From contig NZ_QSUU01000002.1 in assembly GCF_003439125.1 (NCBI RefSeq), positions 62,001 to 126,000 of the forward strand: a stretch of 64,000 nt of DNA, in the 5' to 3' direction. Shown one piece after another: positions 26,224 to 35,002 of this stretch; position 1 is the stretch's first letter, and every line of letters starts with the position of its first letter. The notes under the pieces were generated by a model, which saw only the letters and a list, made by a program, of their open reading frames with translations, was not told the DNA's origin and did not search any database. Position numbers and translations under genes: made by a program. The stretch comes from Collinsella sp. OM04-5 (GTDB lineage Bacteria; Actinomycetota; Coriobacteriia; Coriobacteriales; Coriobacteriaceae).

Positions 26224-27579
26224 TTAGTAGGCGCGATCGTTGAGCGTGCTCCAGAGCTTCTTGGACTCGGCCATGGTCCACGCGTTGATCTTGTCCTCAT
26301 CAATGCCAACGAACTCGCGATCCTTGTACAGGACGCGGCCGTTGATGATGGTGGTGCGGCAATTTTTGCCCATCATGCCAAAGAGCATGTGGCCGTCGAT
26401 GTTCTCCTCGCTCAGCGGCGTAAAGGGCTTGTAGTCCATAACGATGACGTCGGCGGCAGCACCGGCCTCGAGCACACCGAGCTTGCGATCGAAGTACTTG
26501 CTCGCCATCTTGGCGTTGTTCTCGAACAGCATGGTCATGGCCTCGCACCAGCCCACGTTGGGCATGGCGGCGTTGTGGCGCTGAATGATCAGGAAGACCT
26601 TGAGGCTCTCGAGCATATCGTGGGTGTAGGCGTCGGTGCCCATGCACACGGGGATGCCGCGGCGGAAGAACTCGAGCACGGGAGCGCAGCCCACGGCGTT
26701 GCCCATATTGGATTCGGGGTTGTTGACCAGCCAGGTGCCGGACTCCTTGACGATATCCATCTCGGCGGGCGTCACGTGGATGCAGTGGCCGAGCATGGTG
26801 TCGGGACCCAGCAGATTGTGCTGCAGCAGGCGCTCGACGGGGCTGATGCCACCACGGTTGAGACGGGAGTCCCACACGTCATTCATGCCCTCGCACACAT
26901 GGATGTGGAAGCCGGTCAGGCCGTTGTTGGCCTCGGCCATCTTGTCCATGGTCTCGTCCGAAAGCGTAAAGGTGGCGTGACCGCCAAACATGGCGGCGAT
27001 CATGTGATTGTCGTTATCGCGACGCTCCTTGGCGGCCCACTGGGCAAACTCGGCGTTCTCGGCAATGGCCTGGTCGCATTTTTCCTGGCCGCGGCGGTCG
27101 GAGACCTCGTAGCACAGGCACGAACGCATGCCCAGCTCCTGAGCTGCATCCTTAATGGTAAAGAGGCTGCCTGGGATCTCGCAGAAGCTCGCGTGGTGAT
27201 CGAAGATCGTTGTGACGCCATCGCGGATGGAGTCCAGAATCGTGGCATAGGCGCTGGCCTTGGTGCCGTCGAGCGTCAGGTTGTCATCGATCTTCCACCA
27301 CTGCTGCTCAAGATTCTCCAGGAAGTTGGTGGGGTTGCAGCCCTTAATGGCAAGGCCGCGAGCCAGACCCGAGTAGATGTGGGTGTGGCAATTGATGAGT
27401 CCGGGCATGATGAGGTTGCCCTGGGCGTCGACGTACTCGGCATCCGGGTACTTGACCTTGAGCTCGCACTCGGGGCCCACTTCGACGATCGTATCTCCGT
27501 CAATGGCGACCGCACCGTTTGGAATAAACGGGGTCTGAGCGTTGCGGGTAAAAACGGAACCGTTAGCGACCAGAAGCAT
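26224..27579 (-). CDS. ssnA: SsnA, amidohydrolase-family aminohydrolase
   Basis: Metal-dependent hydrolase of the cytosine-deaminase/atrazine-chlorohydrolase type, 451 residues. Metal ligands appear in order: INCHTHIYSG, FHIHVCEG, LGHCIHVT and MGTDAYTHD. In gut purine degraders ssnA is required for uric-acid use, presumably removing an amino group or opening a ring in an early intermediate. The ATG at 27579 is preferred over an upstream in-frame ATG because GGGAG lies five bases before it. It is between the permease and ygfK. Confidence 0.9.
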   Translation of the reverse strand: MLLVANGSVFTRNAQTPFIPNGAVAIDGDTIVEVGPECELKVKYPDAEYVDAQGNLIMPGLINCHTHIYSGLARGLAIKGCNPTNFLENLEQQWWKIDDNLTLDGTKASAYATILDSIRDGVTTIFDHHASFCEIPGSLFTIKDAAQELGMRSCLCYEVSDRRGQEKCDQAIAENAEFAQWAAKERRDNDNHMIAAMFGGHATFTLSDETMDKMAEANNGLTGFHIHVCEGMNDVWDSRLNRGGISPVERLLQHNLLGPDTMLGHCIHVTPAEMDIVKESGTWLVNNPESNMGNAVGCAPVLEFFRRGIPVCMGTDAYTHDMLESLKVFLIIQRHNAAMPNVGWCEAMTMLFENNAKMASKYFDRKLGVLEAGAAADVIVMDYKPFTPLSEENIDGHMLFGMMGKNCRTTIINGRVLYKDREFVGIDEDKINAWTMAESKKLWSTLNDRAY

Positions 27580-27596
27580 GGATGCTCCCTTCAACA

Positions 27597-27758
27597 TCAG
27601 AGGCGGGGTTTGACACCTCTGACATGGCGGAGTGCGAAGCGCCGGCCTACACCGGAAACGGGCCCTCTCCCGTCAACGCTTCACCAAAGGGACAAACCCT
27701 TTGAAGTGCGGCTTGACGCCGCATGACGTCGGCGGACGAGGCGATGCGTCCGCCGACG
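27597..27758. repeat. Hairpin cluster between the permease and ssnA
   Basis: The 195-bp gap holds successive stems: TCAGAGG/CCTCTGA (27597-27622), CAAAGGG/CCCTTTG (27685-27703), TGCGGC/GCCGCA (about 27706-27722), and the 12-bp CGTCGGCGGACG/CGTCCGCCGACG (27727-27758). None is followed by a clear T-run. They may set differential expression between the permease and the enzymes. Confidence 0.55.
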
Positions 27759-27774
27759 AATAGCACCGAATTGG

Positions 27775-29169
27775 TTACTTCTTGCTCTCGGGCAAGACCA
27801 GATCCACGGCAGCGTCCTTGGCAGCATCGATGTGCTGAGCCACGACCGGCGTCTGCGGAAGAATCAGGTTAAGGACGATGGCCATGATGGCGGTGGGGGT
27901 TACGGCATTGGAGCCGATGACGGTGGACACCCAGGCGGGCATACCCTCGCCGGCAAGGCAACCGCTGGCCATCCAGATACCCAGGCCAAAGACGACGGAG
28001 GTACCGACGATGGTGGTAGTGCGCTGCGTGAGGCCCTCGCGGGTGAACATGCGCACGCCGTTCATGGTAATGGTGCCAAAGACGCCGACGGTCGCGCCGC
28101 CGATGACGGGCTGCGGGATAGCGGAAAGGACGGCAGAGAGCTGCGGGAACAGACCGGCGATGGCAAAGACGGCCGCGATGATCACAAAGACCCACTTGTT
28201 GACGACCTTGTTGGAGCAGATGATGCCCACGTTCTGGCCAAGGGCGCTGGTGGGAAGACCGCCCAGCAGGCCGCCGACCATAGAGGTGAGGCCCTGGGAC
28301 ACGATAGCGCCGGAGAGCTCGCGCTCGGTGGGCATACGGTCGATGGAGCCCAGGCAGGCGGCGGAGACGTCGCCGATAACCTGGATGGCAACCATGGGGA
28401 ACACGACGGCGAGGGTAATGCAGACCTCGGGATCAAACTCGAGCGCATAGGGCATGAGCTTGGGAAGGGCGAAGACCTGAGCGGTGGCGACGCTTGAGAA
28501 GTCGATCATGCCAAAGGGGATGGAGACGATCATGCCAACGATCATGCCAAAGAACACGGATCCCAGCTTGAGCGTGCCCTTGCCAAAGTTGGCGAGCGCA
28601 AAGACCACGGCGAAGGTGATAAGAGCGACGCACCAGGCCTGCGGGGTGCCCCACAGTGGCGTACCCATACCGCCGGCCATATACTTGACGGCCGTGGGAT
28701 ACAGCGAAACGCCGATGGAGAAGATGACCGTACCGGTCACGACGGGTGGGAACAGCCACTTAATCTTGCTGTAGGCCAGACCAAAGAGGACCGCGACGGC
28801 ACCGCCGACAATCTCGCCGCCCAACAGCGCGCCAAAGCTAAAGCCCGAGGCGCCCATGGCCTGCAGGGCCGGGAGGAACGCGAACGAAACGCCCATGACG
28901 ATGGGCAGGCCGCCGCCGATGCGACGGAAGGGGGCAAAGGCCTGAAGGGCCGTGTCGATCGCCGAAAGAATGAGCGCGACCTGGATGATGTCGGTGCTCT
29001 GCTGGCTATTAAAGCCGTAGACGCCGGCCATGATGACAGCCGGGGTGATGATGCCGGCAAACGATGCCAGTACGTGCTGAAGGGCACACGGGATCATTTC
29101 CTTAACGGGAGGCATGCCTTCACGAGTGAACAGGGCTTCAGTGCCGTTCGTAACCGTCTCCTGGGTCAT
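27775..29169 (-). CDS. NCS2-family purine (uric acid/xanthine) permease
   Basis: Nucleobase permease of the NCS2 (uracil-xanthine) family, 464 residues with about 12-14 hydrophobic segments. MIPCALQHVLASFAGIITPA at the N-terminus, the VAIQVIGDVSAACLG segment and the GLLGGLPTSALGQNVG loop are typical. Position at the head of ssnA-ygfK-ferredoxin-xdhD points to uric acid or xanthine as substrate (UacT/PbuX-like); the exact purine cannot be told from sequence alone. The ATG at 29169 matches the family start; the frame extends upstream without support. Confidence 0.88.
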   Translation of the reverse strand: MTQETVTNGTEALFTREGMPPVKEMIPCALQHVLASFAGIITPAVIMAGVYGFNSQQSTDIIQVALILSAIDTALQAFAPFRRIGGGLPIVMGVSFAFLPALQAMGASGFSFGALLGGEIVGGAVAVLFGLAYSKIKWLFPPVVTGTVIFSIGVSLYPTAVKYMAGGMGTPLWGTPQAWCVALITFAVVFALANFGKGTLKLGSVFFGMIVGMIVSIPFGMIDFSSVATAQVFALPKLMPYALEFDPEVCITLAVVFPMVAIQVIGDVSAACLGSIDRMPTERELSGAIVSQGLTSMVGGLLGGLPTSALGQNVGIICSNKVVNKWVFVIIAAVFAIAGLFPQLSAVLSAIPQPVIGGATVGVFGTITMNGVRMFTREGLTQRTTTIVGTSVVFGLGIWMASGCLAGEGMPAWVSTVIGSNAVTPTAIMAIVLNLILPQTPVVAQHIDAAKDAAVDLVLPESKK

Positions 29170-29262
29170 TTGACCACCAATCCTCGAAATAGTTGTTTTC
29201 GCATCTAACGCTCTATTGTGACGCAGTGCGGGGTTGAGGTTGTGCCTTCGTTGCATATCGTA

Positions 29263-29286
29263 TTAAAGATGATTCTCATTCTCAAT
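29263..29286. promoter_or_regulatory. Fur-box-like site upstream of the permease
   Basis: In the 351-bp divergent gap (29170-29520) the stretch around AAAGATGATTCTCATTCTCA matches the 19-base Fur consensus GATAATGATAATCATTATC at about 14 positions on the minus strand. Half-sites TTGTTA, shared with the ygeX operators, lie at 29296 and 29482. No clear promoter hexamers were assigned, and no gene is present in the gap. Confidence 0.4.
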
Positions 29287-29520
29287 AATAATTTTTTGTT
29301 ATCAGACTATTCTTCAGCTGAGATAATGCATTTCCGCAGGTCAGGAAAGTGTCTGGTCAAAATAGCATCTAACTTTTCTTTTGGTCAACCGTTTACCGCC
29401 AAAATCATACCGTTCGTCTGCATTACGTCATGTACCTGCGGATATACGAGATGATGAGCAGCGTGTTACCATGAGAAAAAATTGTTATGAAACTTCCGCT
29501 TTCACCCAAAGGAGTTGCCC

Positions 29521-30177
29521 GTGAACGAGACCGTACGTCGCTTTTTGCCGATGGTCGATTTCCTGGAGCAGATACTCGGTAAGAACAGCGAAATCGTGCT
29601 GCACGATTTCTCGGATCCCGACCACGCCATCGTCGATATTCGCAACGGCATCGTGAGCGGCCGTAAGATCGGCGGTCCCGCCACCGATCTGGCGCTCAAG
29701 ATCATGCACGACCCCAAGTATCGCGACCTGCCGTTTATTACGGGCTACGAGGGGCGCGGTGCCGGCGGCAAGACGTTGGAGTCCGCGACGTTCTTTATCC
29801 GCGAGGATGACGAGATCGTCGGTATGCTCTGCGTCAACACCGACCTCTCGACCGTACGCTCCATCAACGCCATGGCGCAGCAGCTCATGGCGTGCTTCGA
29901 CGCAGCGCCGACGCGCACGGAGCCCGCCCCTATCGAGGTCGAAAGCCTTTCGGAGTCCACCCAGGAGCTCATCGACCGCAGCATTGCCGAGTTGCTGAGC
30001 GCGCGCGGGCTGGATGTAGCGTCGCTTGGTCAGAACGACCGCGTGGACGTCATTCGCCACCTCAACGGCAACGGGGTGTTCATGCTCAAGGGCGCCGTGG
30101 CCTGCACTGCCACCGCGTTGGGCATCTCGGAGCCCAGCGTGTACCGCTACCTGCAAAAAGTCCGCAAGGAGGGCTAA
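29521..30177 (+). CDS. YheO-like PAS domain / HTH transcriptional regulator (permease side)
   Basis: A 218-residue paralogue of the regulator at 12986-13639. The PAS-like domain shows SEIVLHDFSDPDH, NGIVSGRKIGG and TFFIREDDEIVGMLCVN; the C-terminal HTH ends in ALGISEPSVYRYLQKVRK. The GTG at 29521 is chosen because AAAGGAG (29508-29514) lies six bases upstream. It is divergent from the permease and convergent with ridA, so it probably controls the permease-ssnA-ygfK-xdhD transcript in response to a purine-pathway ligand. Confidence 0.82.
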   Translation: MNETVRRFLPMVDFLEQILGKNSEIVLHDFSDPDHAIVDIRNGIVSGRKIGGPATDLALKIMHDPKYRDLPFITGYEGRGAGGKTLESATFFIREDDEIVGMLCVNTDLSTVRSINAMAQQLMACFDAAPTRTEPAPIEVESLSESTQELIDRSIAELLSARGLDVASLGQNDRVDVIRHLNGNGVFMLKGAVACTATALGISEPSVYRYLQKVRKEG

Positions 30178-30221
30178 CGAGCAAAATGGAGCGCGGCTCC
30201 ACAAGCGATTCGTCACCTGAC

Positions 30222-30260
30222 AAAAGACCCTGCAGCTCGCACGCGCTGCAGGGTCTTTTT
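30222..30260. terminator. Bidirectional intrinsic terminator
   Basis: AAAAGACCCTGCAG pairs with CTGCAGGGTCTTTT around a 10-base loop, with an A-run before and T-run after. It lies between the regulator and ridA, which converge here. Confidence 0.9.
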
Positions 30261-30289
30261 GCATGTCATGTTTAGTTGTGGTCAACGCC

Positions 30290-30667
30290 TTAGAGAGCGG
30301 CGACGACCTCGATCTCGACCAGACCGCCAGCCGGAAGAGAGGCAACCTGGAAAGCGCTGCGCGCGGGGAACGGGGCCTCGAACTTGGAGGCGTAGATCTC
30401 GTTCACGGCGGCGAAGTCGGCAATGTCAGCCAGGTAGACTGTGGTCTTGACGACATCGGCAAAGGTGGCGCCGGCAGCGGTCAGCAGGGCCTCGACGTTA
30501 GCAAGGGACTGCTTGGCCTGGGCCTCGACGCCCTCGGGCATCTTGCCAGTTGCGGGATCGATGCCCAGCTGGCCGGACAGGAACACCATGTTGCCGGTCT
30601 GGATACCAGGGGAATACGGGCCGATGGCTGCGGGTGCGTTATCGGAAGACACGACGGTCTTGCTCAT
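30290..30667 (-). CDS. ridA: RidA-family enamine/imine deaminase
   Basis: RidA hydrolyses reactive 2-aminoacrylate and other enamines made by PLP enzymes. The 125-residue protein shows the family pattern APAAIGPYSPGIQ, VFLSGQLGIDP, the KTTVYLADIADFAAVNEIY helix and the catalytic arginine in FPARSAFQVA. The ATG at 30667 has AGGAG upstream. DAP ammonia-lyase (YgeX), encoded in the same island, produces exactly the substrate RidA removes. Confidence 0.93.
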   Translation of the reverse strand: MSKTVVSSDNAPAAIGPYSPGIQTGNMVFLSGQLGIDPATGKMPEGVEAQAKQSLANVEALLTAAGATFADVVKTTVYLADIADFAAVNEIYASKFEAPFPARSAFQVASLPAGGLVEIEVVAAL

Positions 30668-30754
30668 GTTTTTCTCCTTACAAGTAAAAGGGAACGGGAG
30701 CGCGGCGTTCACACCGGGAGGCACAGTTCGGTCTGAACACCGCGCTTGATTGGG

Positions 30755-30783
30755 ATAGTACTCAAGGTGTCCGCGCGATGCAA
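30755..30783 (-). promoter_or_regulatory. Candidate promoter for ridA
   Basis: On the minus strand TTGCAT (30783-30778) and TACTAT (30760-30755) are separated by 17 bp, about 90 bases before the ridA ATG. The remainder of the 298-bp gap to rlhA shows no gene. Confidence 0.6.
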
Positions 30784-30965
30784 GATTATTATCACGTTGC
30801 GAGAATATTTTATCGCCCAACGGTTTCCCCGGACCGCTGAACGGTTCTCATGTGAAGCAGCCAGTCCAAGCTGCTGAAGACTTTATCCCGCTTAGAGCAC
30901 GGGCATCGCCTGCCGCGACGGCACCACTATACTTTTGATTATCTGAGCATTTTGAAAGGCAGGAT

Positions 30966-33461
30966 ATGACCGCAACCGCCAGTCGAACCACCAACCGCAG
31001 ACCCGAGCTTTTGGCGCCCGCCGGAGGGCCCGAGCCCTTTGCCGCCGCACTCGCCGCCGGGGCAGACGCCATCTACTGCGGCATGGGCAGCTTCAACGCC
31101 CGCCGCAAGGCCACCAACTTTACCGACGAGGCCTTTGAGCAGGCCTGCCGCGCCGCGCATCTGGCCGGCTCGCGCGTCTACGTCACGGTCAACATCGTCA
31201 TCAAGCAGTCCGAGATGAGCGATGCGCTGCAGCTCATCCATCGCTGCTCCACGCTGGGCGCCGACGCCTTCATCATCCAGGACTGGGGCCTGTTCTTTGA
31301 GGTCAAACGCACGATGCCCAGCATCGAGACGCATATCTCGACCCAGACGAACATCCACGACGACCGCGGAACCCTTTGGTGCCGCGAGCAGGGCGCCGAC
31401 CGCGTGACCCTCTCGCGCGAGCTTTCCATCGACGAGATTGCCGCCATTCACGATGCCGCGCCCGATGTGGACCTTGAGGTCTTTAGCCATGGCGCCATCT
31501 GCTTTTGCTATTCGGGCCTGTGTCTGCTTTCGAGCTTTGCCATGGCGGGACGATCGGCCAACCGTGGCATGTGCGCCCAGCCCTGCCGCTTGCCCTACGA
31601 GCTGATCGACGAGAACGGTCGCTCGCTCTCCCCTGCCGGTCGCGAGCGCGCGCTGTGCCCGCGTGACACCAACACCTCGCAGCTTGTTCGCCGTCTGTAT
31701 GACGCCGGCGCCGCGTCGCTCAAGCTCGAGGGCCGCATGAAGGCGCCCGATTACGTGTACTCCATCGTTGATGTGTATCGTCACGAAATTGACGACATGC
31801 TATCCGGAGCCACCGTTGCCAAGGACGAGGAAGCCGCCCGCCAGCGCCAGCTCAAGCGCTGCTTTAACCGCGACTTTACGCACGCCTATCAGGACGGTAC
31901 CTCGGGTGACGAGATGATGAGTTACGAGCGCTCCAACAACCGCGGCCAGATCGTGGGCACGGTGCTCGGCAGCCACCTGGCCAACCGCGATGTGCGCGGG
32001 CTCAAGCCCGACGACCGCCGTCGCCGCGCCGCCATCGCCCGCATTGAGTTGTTTGAGCCCGTGGGCAAGGGCGACCTGCTGGAGCTTCGCCACGACGATG
32101 AGTTCGACCAGTTCCTGACCACCATCGCCGCCGATGATGCCGCTGCCGGCGATGTTATCGAGTGTCGCGTGCCCCGTAGCATGCCCGAGGGCTGCCGCGT
32201 GCGCGTGATTCGAAGCCAGCGCGCTATTGACGCTGCCAGCGCCGCGCTCAAGCGCGATGTGCTGCGCCGCCGAGCTGTTGATGTATCCGTCGTGGCGCGC
32301 CTGGGCAAGCCGTTTACTGTCACGCTCACCTGCTGTGACGACCCCGCGCTCACCGCCACCGCCACGGGCTTCACCGTCGAGGCCGCCAAGACCCGCGCCG
32401 TCGAGGCATCCGATCTGGTTGAGCACGTCGGGCGCATGGGCTCCTCTCCCTTTGAGGCCGCGAGCTTTGACGTGGCCCTCGACGAGAGTTGCGGCATGGG
32501 CTTTTCCGCCGTGCACAAGGTGCGCGCCGCCGCTTGTAAGGCGCTGGAAGAGGCCATTCTGGCACCGTACGAGGAGCGCGCCCGCACGCTCGAGCTACCG
32601 GCGATTGTCACCAATGATTCCCGCCCCGCGCCCGAGCACTACCGCGATGAGCCGCAGATCTGCGCTACCGTCACCTCGCTCGAGGCCGCCGAGGCCGCTC
32701 GCGCGGAGGGTGCAACGCGCATCTACATGACCACCGACGCGCTCGAGGCTGTCGGACTCTCCCCTGCCGATGCATTTGAGCAGGGTATTGTGCCCGCACT
32801 CGACGAGGTCTGCCGCGCCGTTGACCACGTCCGCGTTGACCCATGGGTTGTTGCCGGCGCCACGGTCGCTATTGGCAACATCTCTGAGCTTGCCCTGGCC
32901 GCCCAGGTTGGCGCCACGGCCGAGATTCGCTCTTGCCTGCCGGTGCACAACACGCCCTGCATGGAGGCGCTTGCCGAGCGCGGAGCCGGTGCGTTTTGGC
33001 TCTCGCCCGAGATCACGCTCGACGAGATTGTCTCGCTCGGCGCCGCCGCGCCCGCGGCTCTAGGCATCACCGTCTTTGGCCGCCCGCGCGTTATGACAAG
33101 CGAGCATTGCATTCTGCAGGTTGCCAACGGTTGCATCCACGATTGTGCCAGCTGCCGCCTGCGTGCCCGTAAGCTCTCGCTCAAGAATATCGACGGAAAG
33201 GTCATGCCGGTGCGTACCGACATCCACGGCCGCTCACGCTTGTACGACGCCTACCCCATCGACCTCACGCCGCAGGTACCACAGCTGCTCGACGCCGGCG
33301 TCCGTCGTCTTATGGTGGACGGCACACTGCTCGAGACGGATGAGGTGGGCCGCGCCACCGCTCGCGTCCGCCGCGCCGTCGAGGCAGCGCAAGCCGGCCG
33401 CAAGCCCGCCGCCCGCCTGCGCGGTGCCACCTCGGGCTGCATGTTTGTGGGAATCAGCTAA
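30966..33461 (+). CDS. rlhA: U32-family protein, RlhA-like (23S rRNA hydroxylation)
   Basis: Large U32 peptidase-like protein, 831 residues. The N-terminal TIM-barrel has ELLAPAGGPEPFAAALAAGAD and the U32 signature with conserved cysteines (FCYSGLCLLSS, NRGMCAQPCRLPYEL). A C-terminal region with GCIHDCASCRLRARKLSLKN supplies more cysteines. Family knowledge: RlhA makes 5-hydroxycytidine in 23S rRNA; related TrhP-type proteins modify tRNA. It is longer than the E. coli protein (about 650). Probably co-transcribed with the following pseudouridine synthase, which suits an RNA-modification role. Confidence 0.75.
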   Translation: MTATASRTTNRRPELLAPAGGPEPFAAALAAGADAIYCGMGSFNARRKATNFTDEAFEQACRAAHLAGSRVYVTVNIVIKQSEMSDALQLIHRCSTLGADAFIIQDWGLFFEVKRTMPSIETHISTQTNIHDDRGTLWCREQGADRVTLSRELSIDEIAAIHDAAPDVDLEVFSHGAICFCYSGLCLLSSFAMAGRSANRGMCAQPCRLPYELIDENGRSLSPAGRERALCPRDTNTSQLVRRLYDAGAASLKLEGRMKAPDYVYSIVDVYRHEIDDMLSGATVAKDEEAARQRQLKRCFNRDFTHAYQDGTSGDEMMSYERSNNRGQIVGTVLGSHLANRDVRGLKPDDRRRRAAIARIELFEPVGKGDLLELRHDDEFDQFLTTIAADDAAAGDVIECRVPRSMPEGCRVRVIRSQRAIDAASAALKRDVLRRRAVDVSVVARLGKPFTVTLTCCDDPALTATATGFTVEAAKTRAVEASDLVEHVGRMGSSPFEAASFDVALDESCGMGFSAVHKVRAAACKALEEAILAPYEERARTLELPAIVTNDSRPAPEHYRDEPQICATVTSLEAAEAARAEGATRIYMTTDALEAVGLSPADAFEQGIVPALDEVCRAVDHVRVDPWVVAGATVAIGNISELALAAQVGATAEIRSCLPVHNTPCMEALAERGAGAFWLSPEITLDEIVSLGAAAPAALGITVFGRPRVMTSEHCILQVANGCIHDCASCRLRARKLSLKNIDGKVMPVRTDIHGRSRLYDAYPIDLTPQVPQLLDAGVRRLMVDGTLLETDEVGRATARVRRAVEAAQAGRKPAARLRGATSGCMFVGIS

Positions 33462-33476
33462 CCGAAAGGCTTACAC

Positions 33477-34136
33477 GTGAACGAAGAACCTCAAGTCCTC
33501 TACTGCGACGCCTGGCTCATGGCCATCGGCAAGCCCGCCGGCATGATCGTCCACGGCGACGGCACCGGCGAGCGCACGCTCACCGACTACGCCAGCGACC
33601 TGCTGCTGGCGATGGGCGACGGCTTTGCCGCGACCGACATGCAGCCGCTCAACCGCTTGGACCGCGACACCACCGGCGTGGTGCTGTTCTCACTCGACAA
33701 GCAGACGCAGCCCGCCTTTGATCAGATGATTATCGACCACGCGTTCGAAAAGCACTACCTAGCGCTCGCCGAGGGCAAAATCGACTGGAACGAGAAGCTC
33801 ATCGACAAGCCTATCGCCCGCGACCGCCACGATAGCCGCAAGATGCGCGTTGGCGCCAGCGGCAAGCCGTCTCAGACGCGCGTCAAGGTACTCAAGCGCC
33901 TTAAGAGCCGCCGTGGCCTGCCTACGCGCTCGTATATTGATGTCGAGCTGCTCACCGGCCGCAAGCACCAGATCCGCGTGCACCTGGCAAGCGAGCATCA
34001 TCCCTTGATTGGCGACGACCTGTACGGAACGCCGCGTCCCTGCGGCCTGATGCTCCACGCCCACAGCGTATCCTTCACGCATCCCGTAACCGGCGAGCAC
34101 ATCCACATCGAAGCCCCCTGCCCCTGGGAGCCCTAA
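33477..34136 (+). CDS. RluA-family pseudouridine synthase
   Basis: Pseudouridine synthase of 219 residues without an S4 domain. The catalytic aspartate sits in NRLDRDTTGVVLFS; ILYCDAW-type start (LYCDAWLMAIGKPAGMIVHG) and TGRKHQIRVHLA are family marks. Start is the GTG at 33477 with GAAAGG upstream, 15 bases after the U32 gene, implying an operon. The target uridine (rRNA or tRNA) cannot be assigned. Confidence 0.85.
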   Translation: MNEEPQVLYCDAWLMAIGKPAGMIVHGDGTGERTLTDYASDLLLAMGDGFAATDMQPLNRLDRDTTGVVLFSLDKQTQPAFDQMIIDHAFEKHYLALAEGKIDWNEKLIDKPIARDRHDSRKMRVGASGKPSQTRVKVLKRLKSRRGLPTRSYIDVELLTGRKHQIRVHLASEHHPLIGDDLYGTPRPCGLMLHAHSVSFTHPVTGEHIHIEAPCPWEP

Positions 34137-34231
34137 AACCTGCCAAAAAGGGACAGGTTTATTTTGGCAGGTTTTATCTGGACAAACGTCAAAACCACCA
34201 CAAAGGTTCCTGCCCCTTCGCGGTGGTTTTG
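34135..34231. terminator. Two hairpins after the pseudouridine synthase
   Basis: AAAACCTGCCAAAA and TTTTGGCAGGTTTT form a perfect 14-bp stem (34135-34175) with an AGGGACAGGTTTA loop, overlapping the stop codon; a T-run is built into the 3' arm. A second stem, CAAAACCACC/GGTGGTTTTG, follows at 34190-34231. They separate convergent transcripts. Confidence 0.75.
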
Positions 34232-34252
34232 GCCTTAGCCCGTCCCTTGCTG

Positions 34253-34999
34253 TTAGACCGTGATGACGTTGTCCATTGCCCGGTACTTGGCAGGGACATC
34301 GCCTGCGGTAACAATCGTTGCGTCACGGAAGTCCGCGAACTTGACGGGCGCCACCATGCCAAATTTACTGGCGTCCGAGATTACGAAGCGCTTGGCCGTA
34401 TGGCGCATCGAGATACGCTTTACTTGCGCCTCCTCGATATCGGGCGCCGTGAAGCCCTGCTCGGCGGCAATGCCGTTAGAGCCCCAAAAGCCACAGTTGA
34501 AGTTGTAGCGGTCTAAGGTTGCCAAGGCATCGGGGCCAACGAGCGCCTCGGTCTCGGGTTTGAGCTCGCCACCCAGCACCACGGTACGCATGCCGCGCAA
34601 AGCAAGGCGTTGAGCATGGAGCACGGAATCGGTCACATAGGTGACATCTTCAAGGTGTGGAAGATGCTCGATGAGCCTGAGCGTCGTCGAACCCGAGTCG
34701 ATGTATACAAAGCTCTCGGGCTCCACAAGTGCCGCCGCACGGGCGCAGATACGCTCCTTGTCGTCGTTATGGAGGTCGCTGCGCTCATTAAGCGTTAGGT
34801 CGCGCGTCACGTGCGCGCGCTCCAGACTTGTCGCGCCTCCGTGCACCTTGGCGATACGGTGTGCTCGGTCGAGCGTCTGCAGGTCGCGCCGAATGGTAGA
34901 CGCCGTCACGCCCAGGGCTTCGGCAAGCTCCGGCACGGTAACCGAGCCGGTCTGCTGAACCATCGACACGATCGCGTTGAGCCTATCTTCCGCTAGCAT
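34253..34999 (-). CDS. DeoR-family transcriptional regulator
   Basis: A 248-residue DeoR repressor. The N-terminal winged HTH carries VPELAEALGVTASTIRRDL and the RIAKVHGGA hinge. The C-terminal sugar-phosphate-sensing domain shows YIDSGSTTLRLIEHL and GGELKPETEALVG. It follows the Gfo/Idh oxidoreductase gene by three bases, so the pair is probably one unit responding to a phosphorylated sugar; the ligand is unknown. Confidence 0.88.
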   Translation of the reverse strand: MLAEDRLNAIVSMVQQTGSVTVPELAEALGVTASTIRRDLQTLDRAHRIAKVHGGATSLERAHVTRDLTLNERSDLHNDDKERICARAAALVEPESFVYIDSGSTTLRLIEHLPHLEDVTYVTDSVLHAQRLALRGMRTVVLGGELKPETEALVGPDALATLDRYNFNCGFWGSNGIAAEQGFTAPDIEEAQVKRISMRHTAKRFVISDASKFGMVAPVKFADFRDATIVTAGDVPAKYRAMDNVITV

Positions 35000-35002
35000 C
35001 GC

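Noticed and set aside
29170..29520. Purine riboswitch upstream of the permease
   Set aside because: No three-way-junction pattern or conserved purine-aptamer loop sequences were seen in this or the other purine-island leaders.
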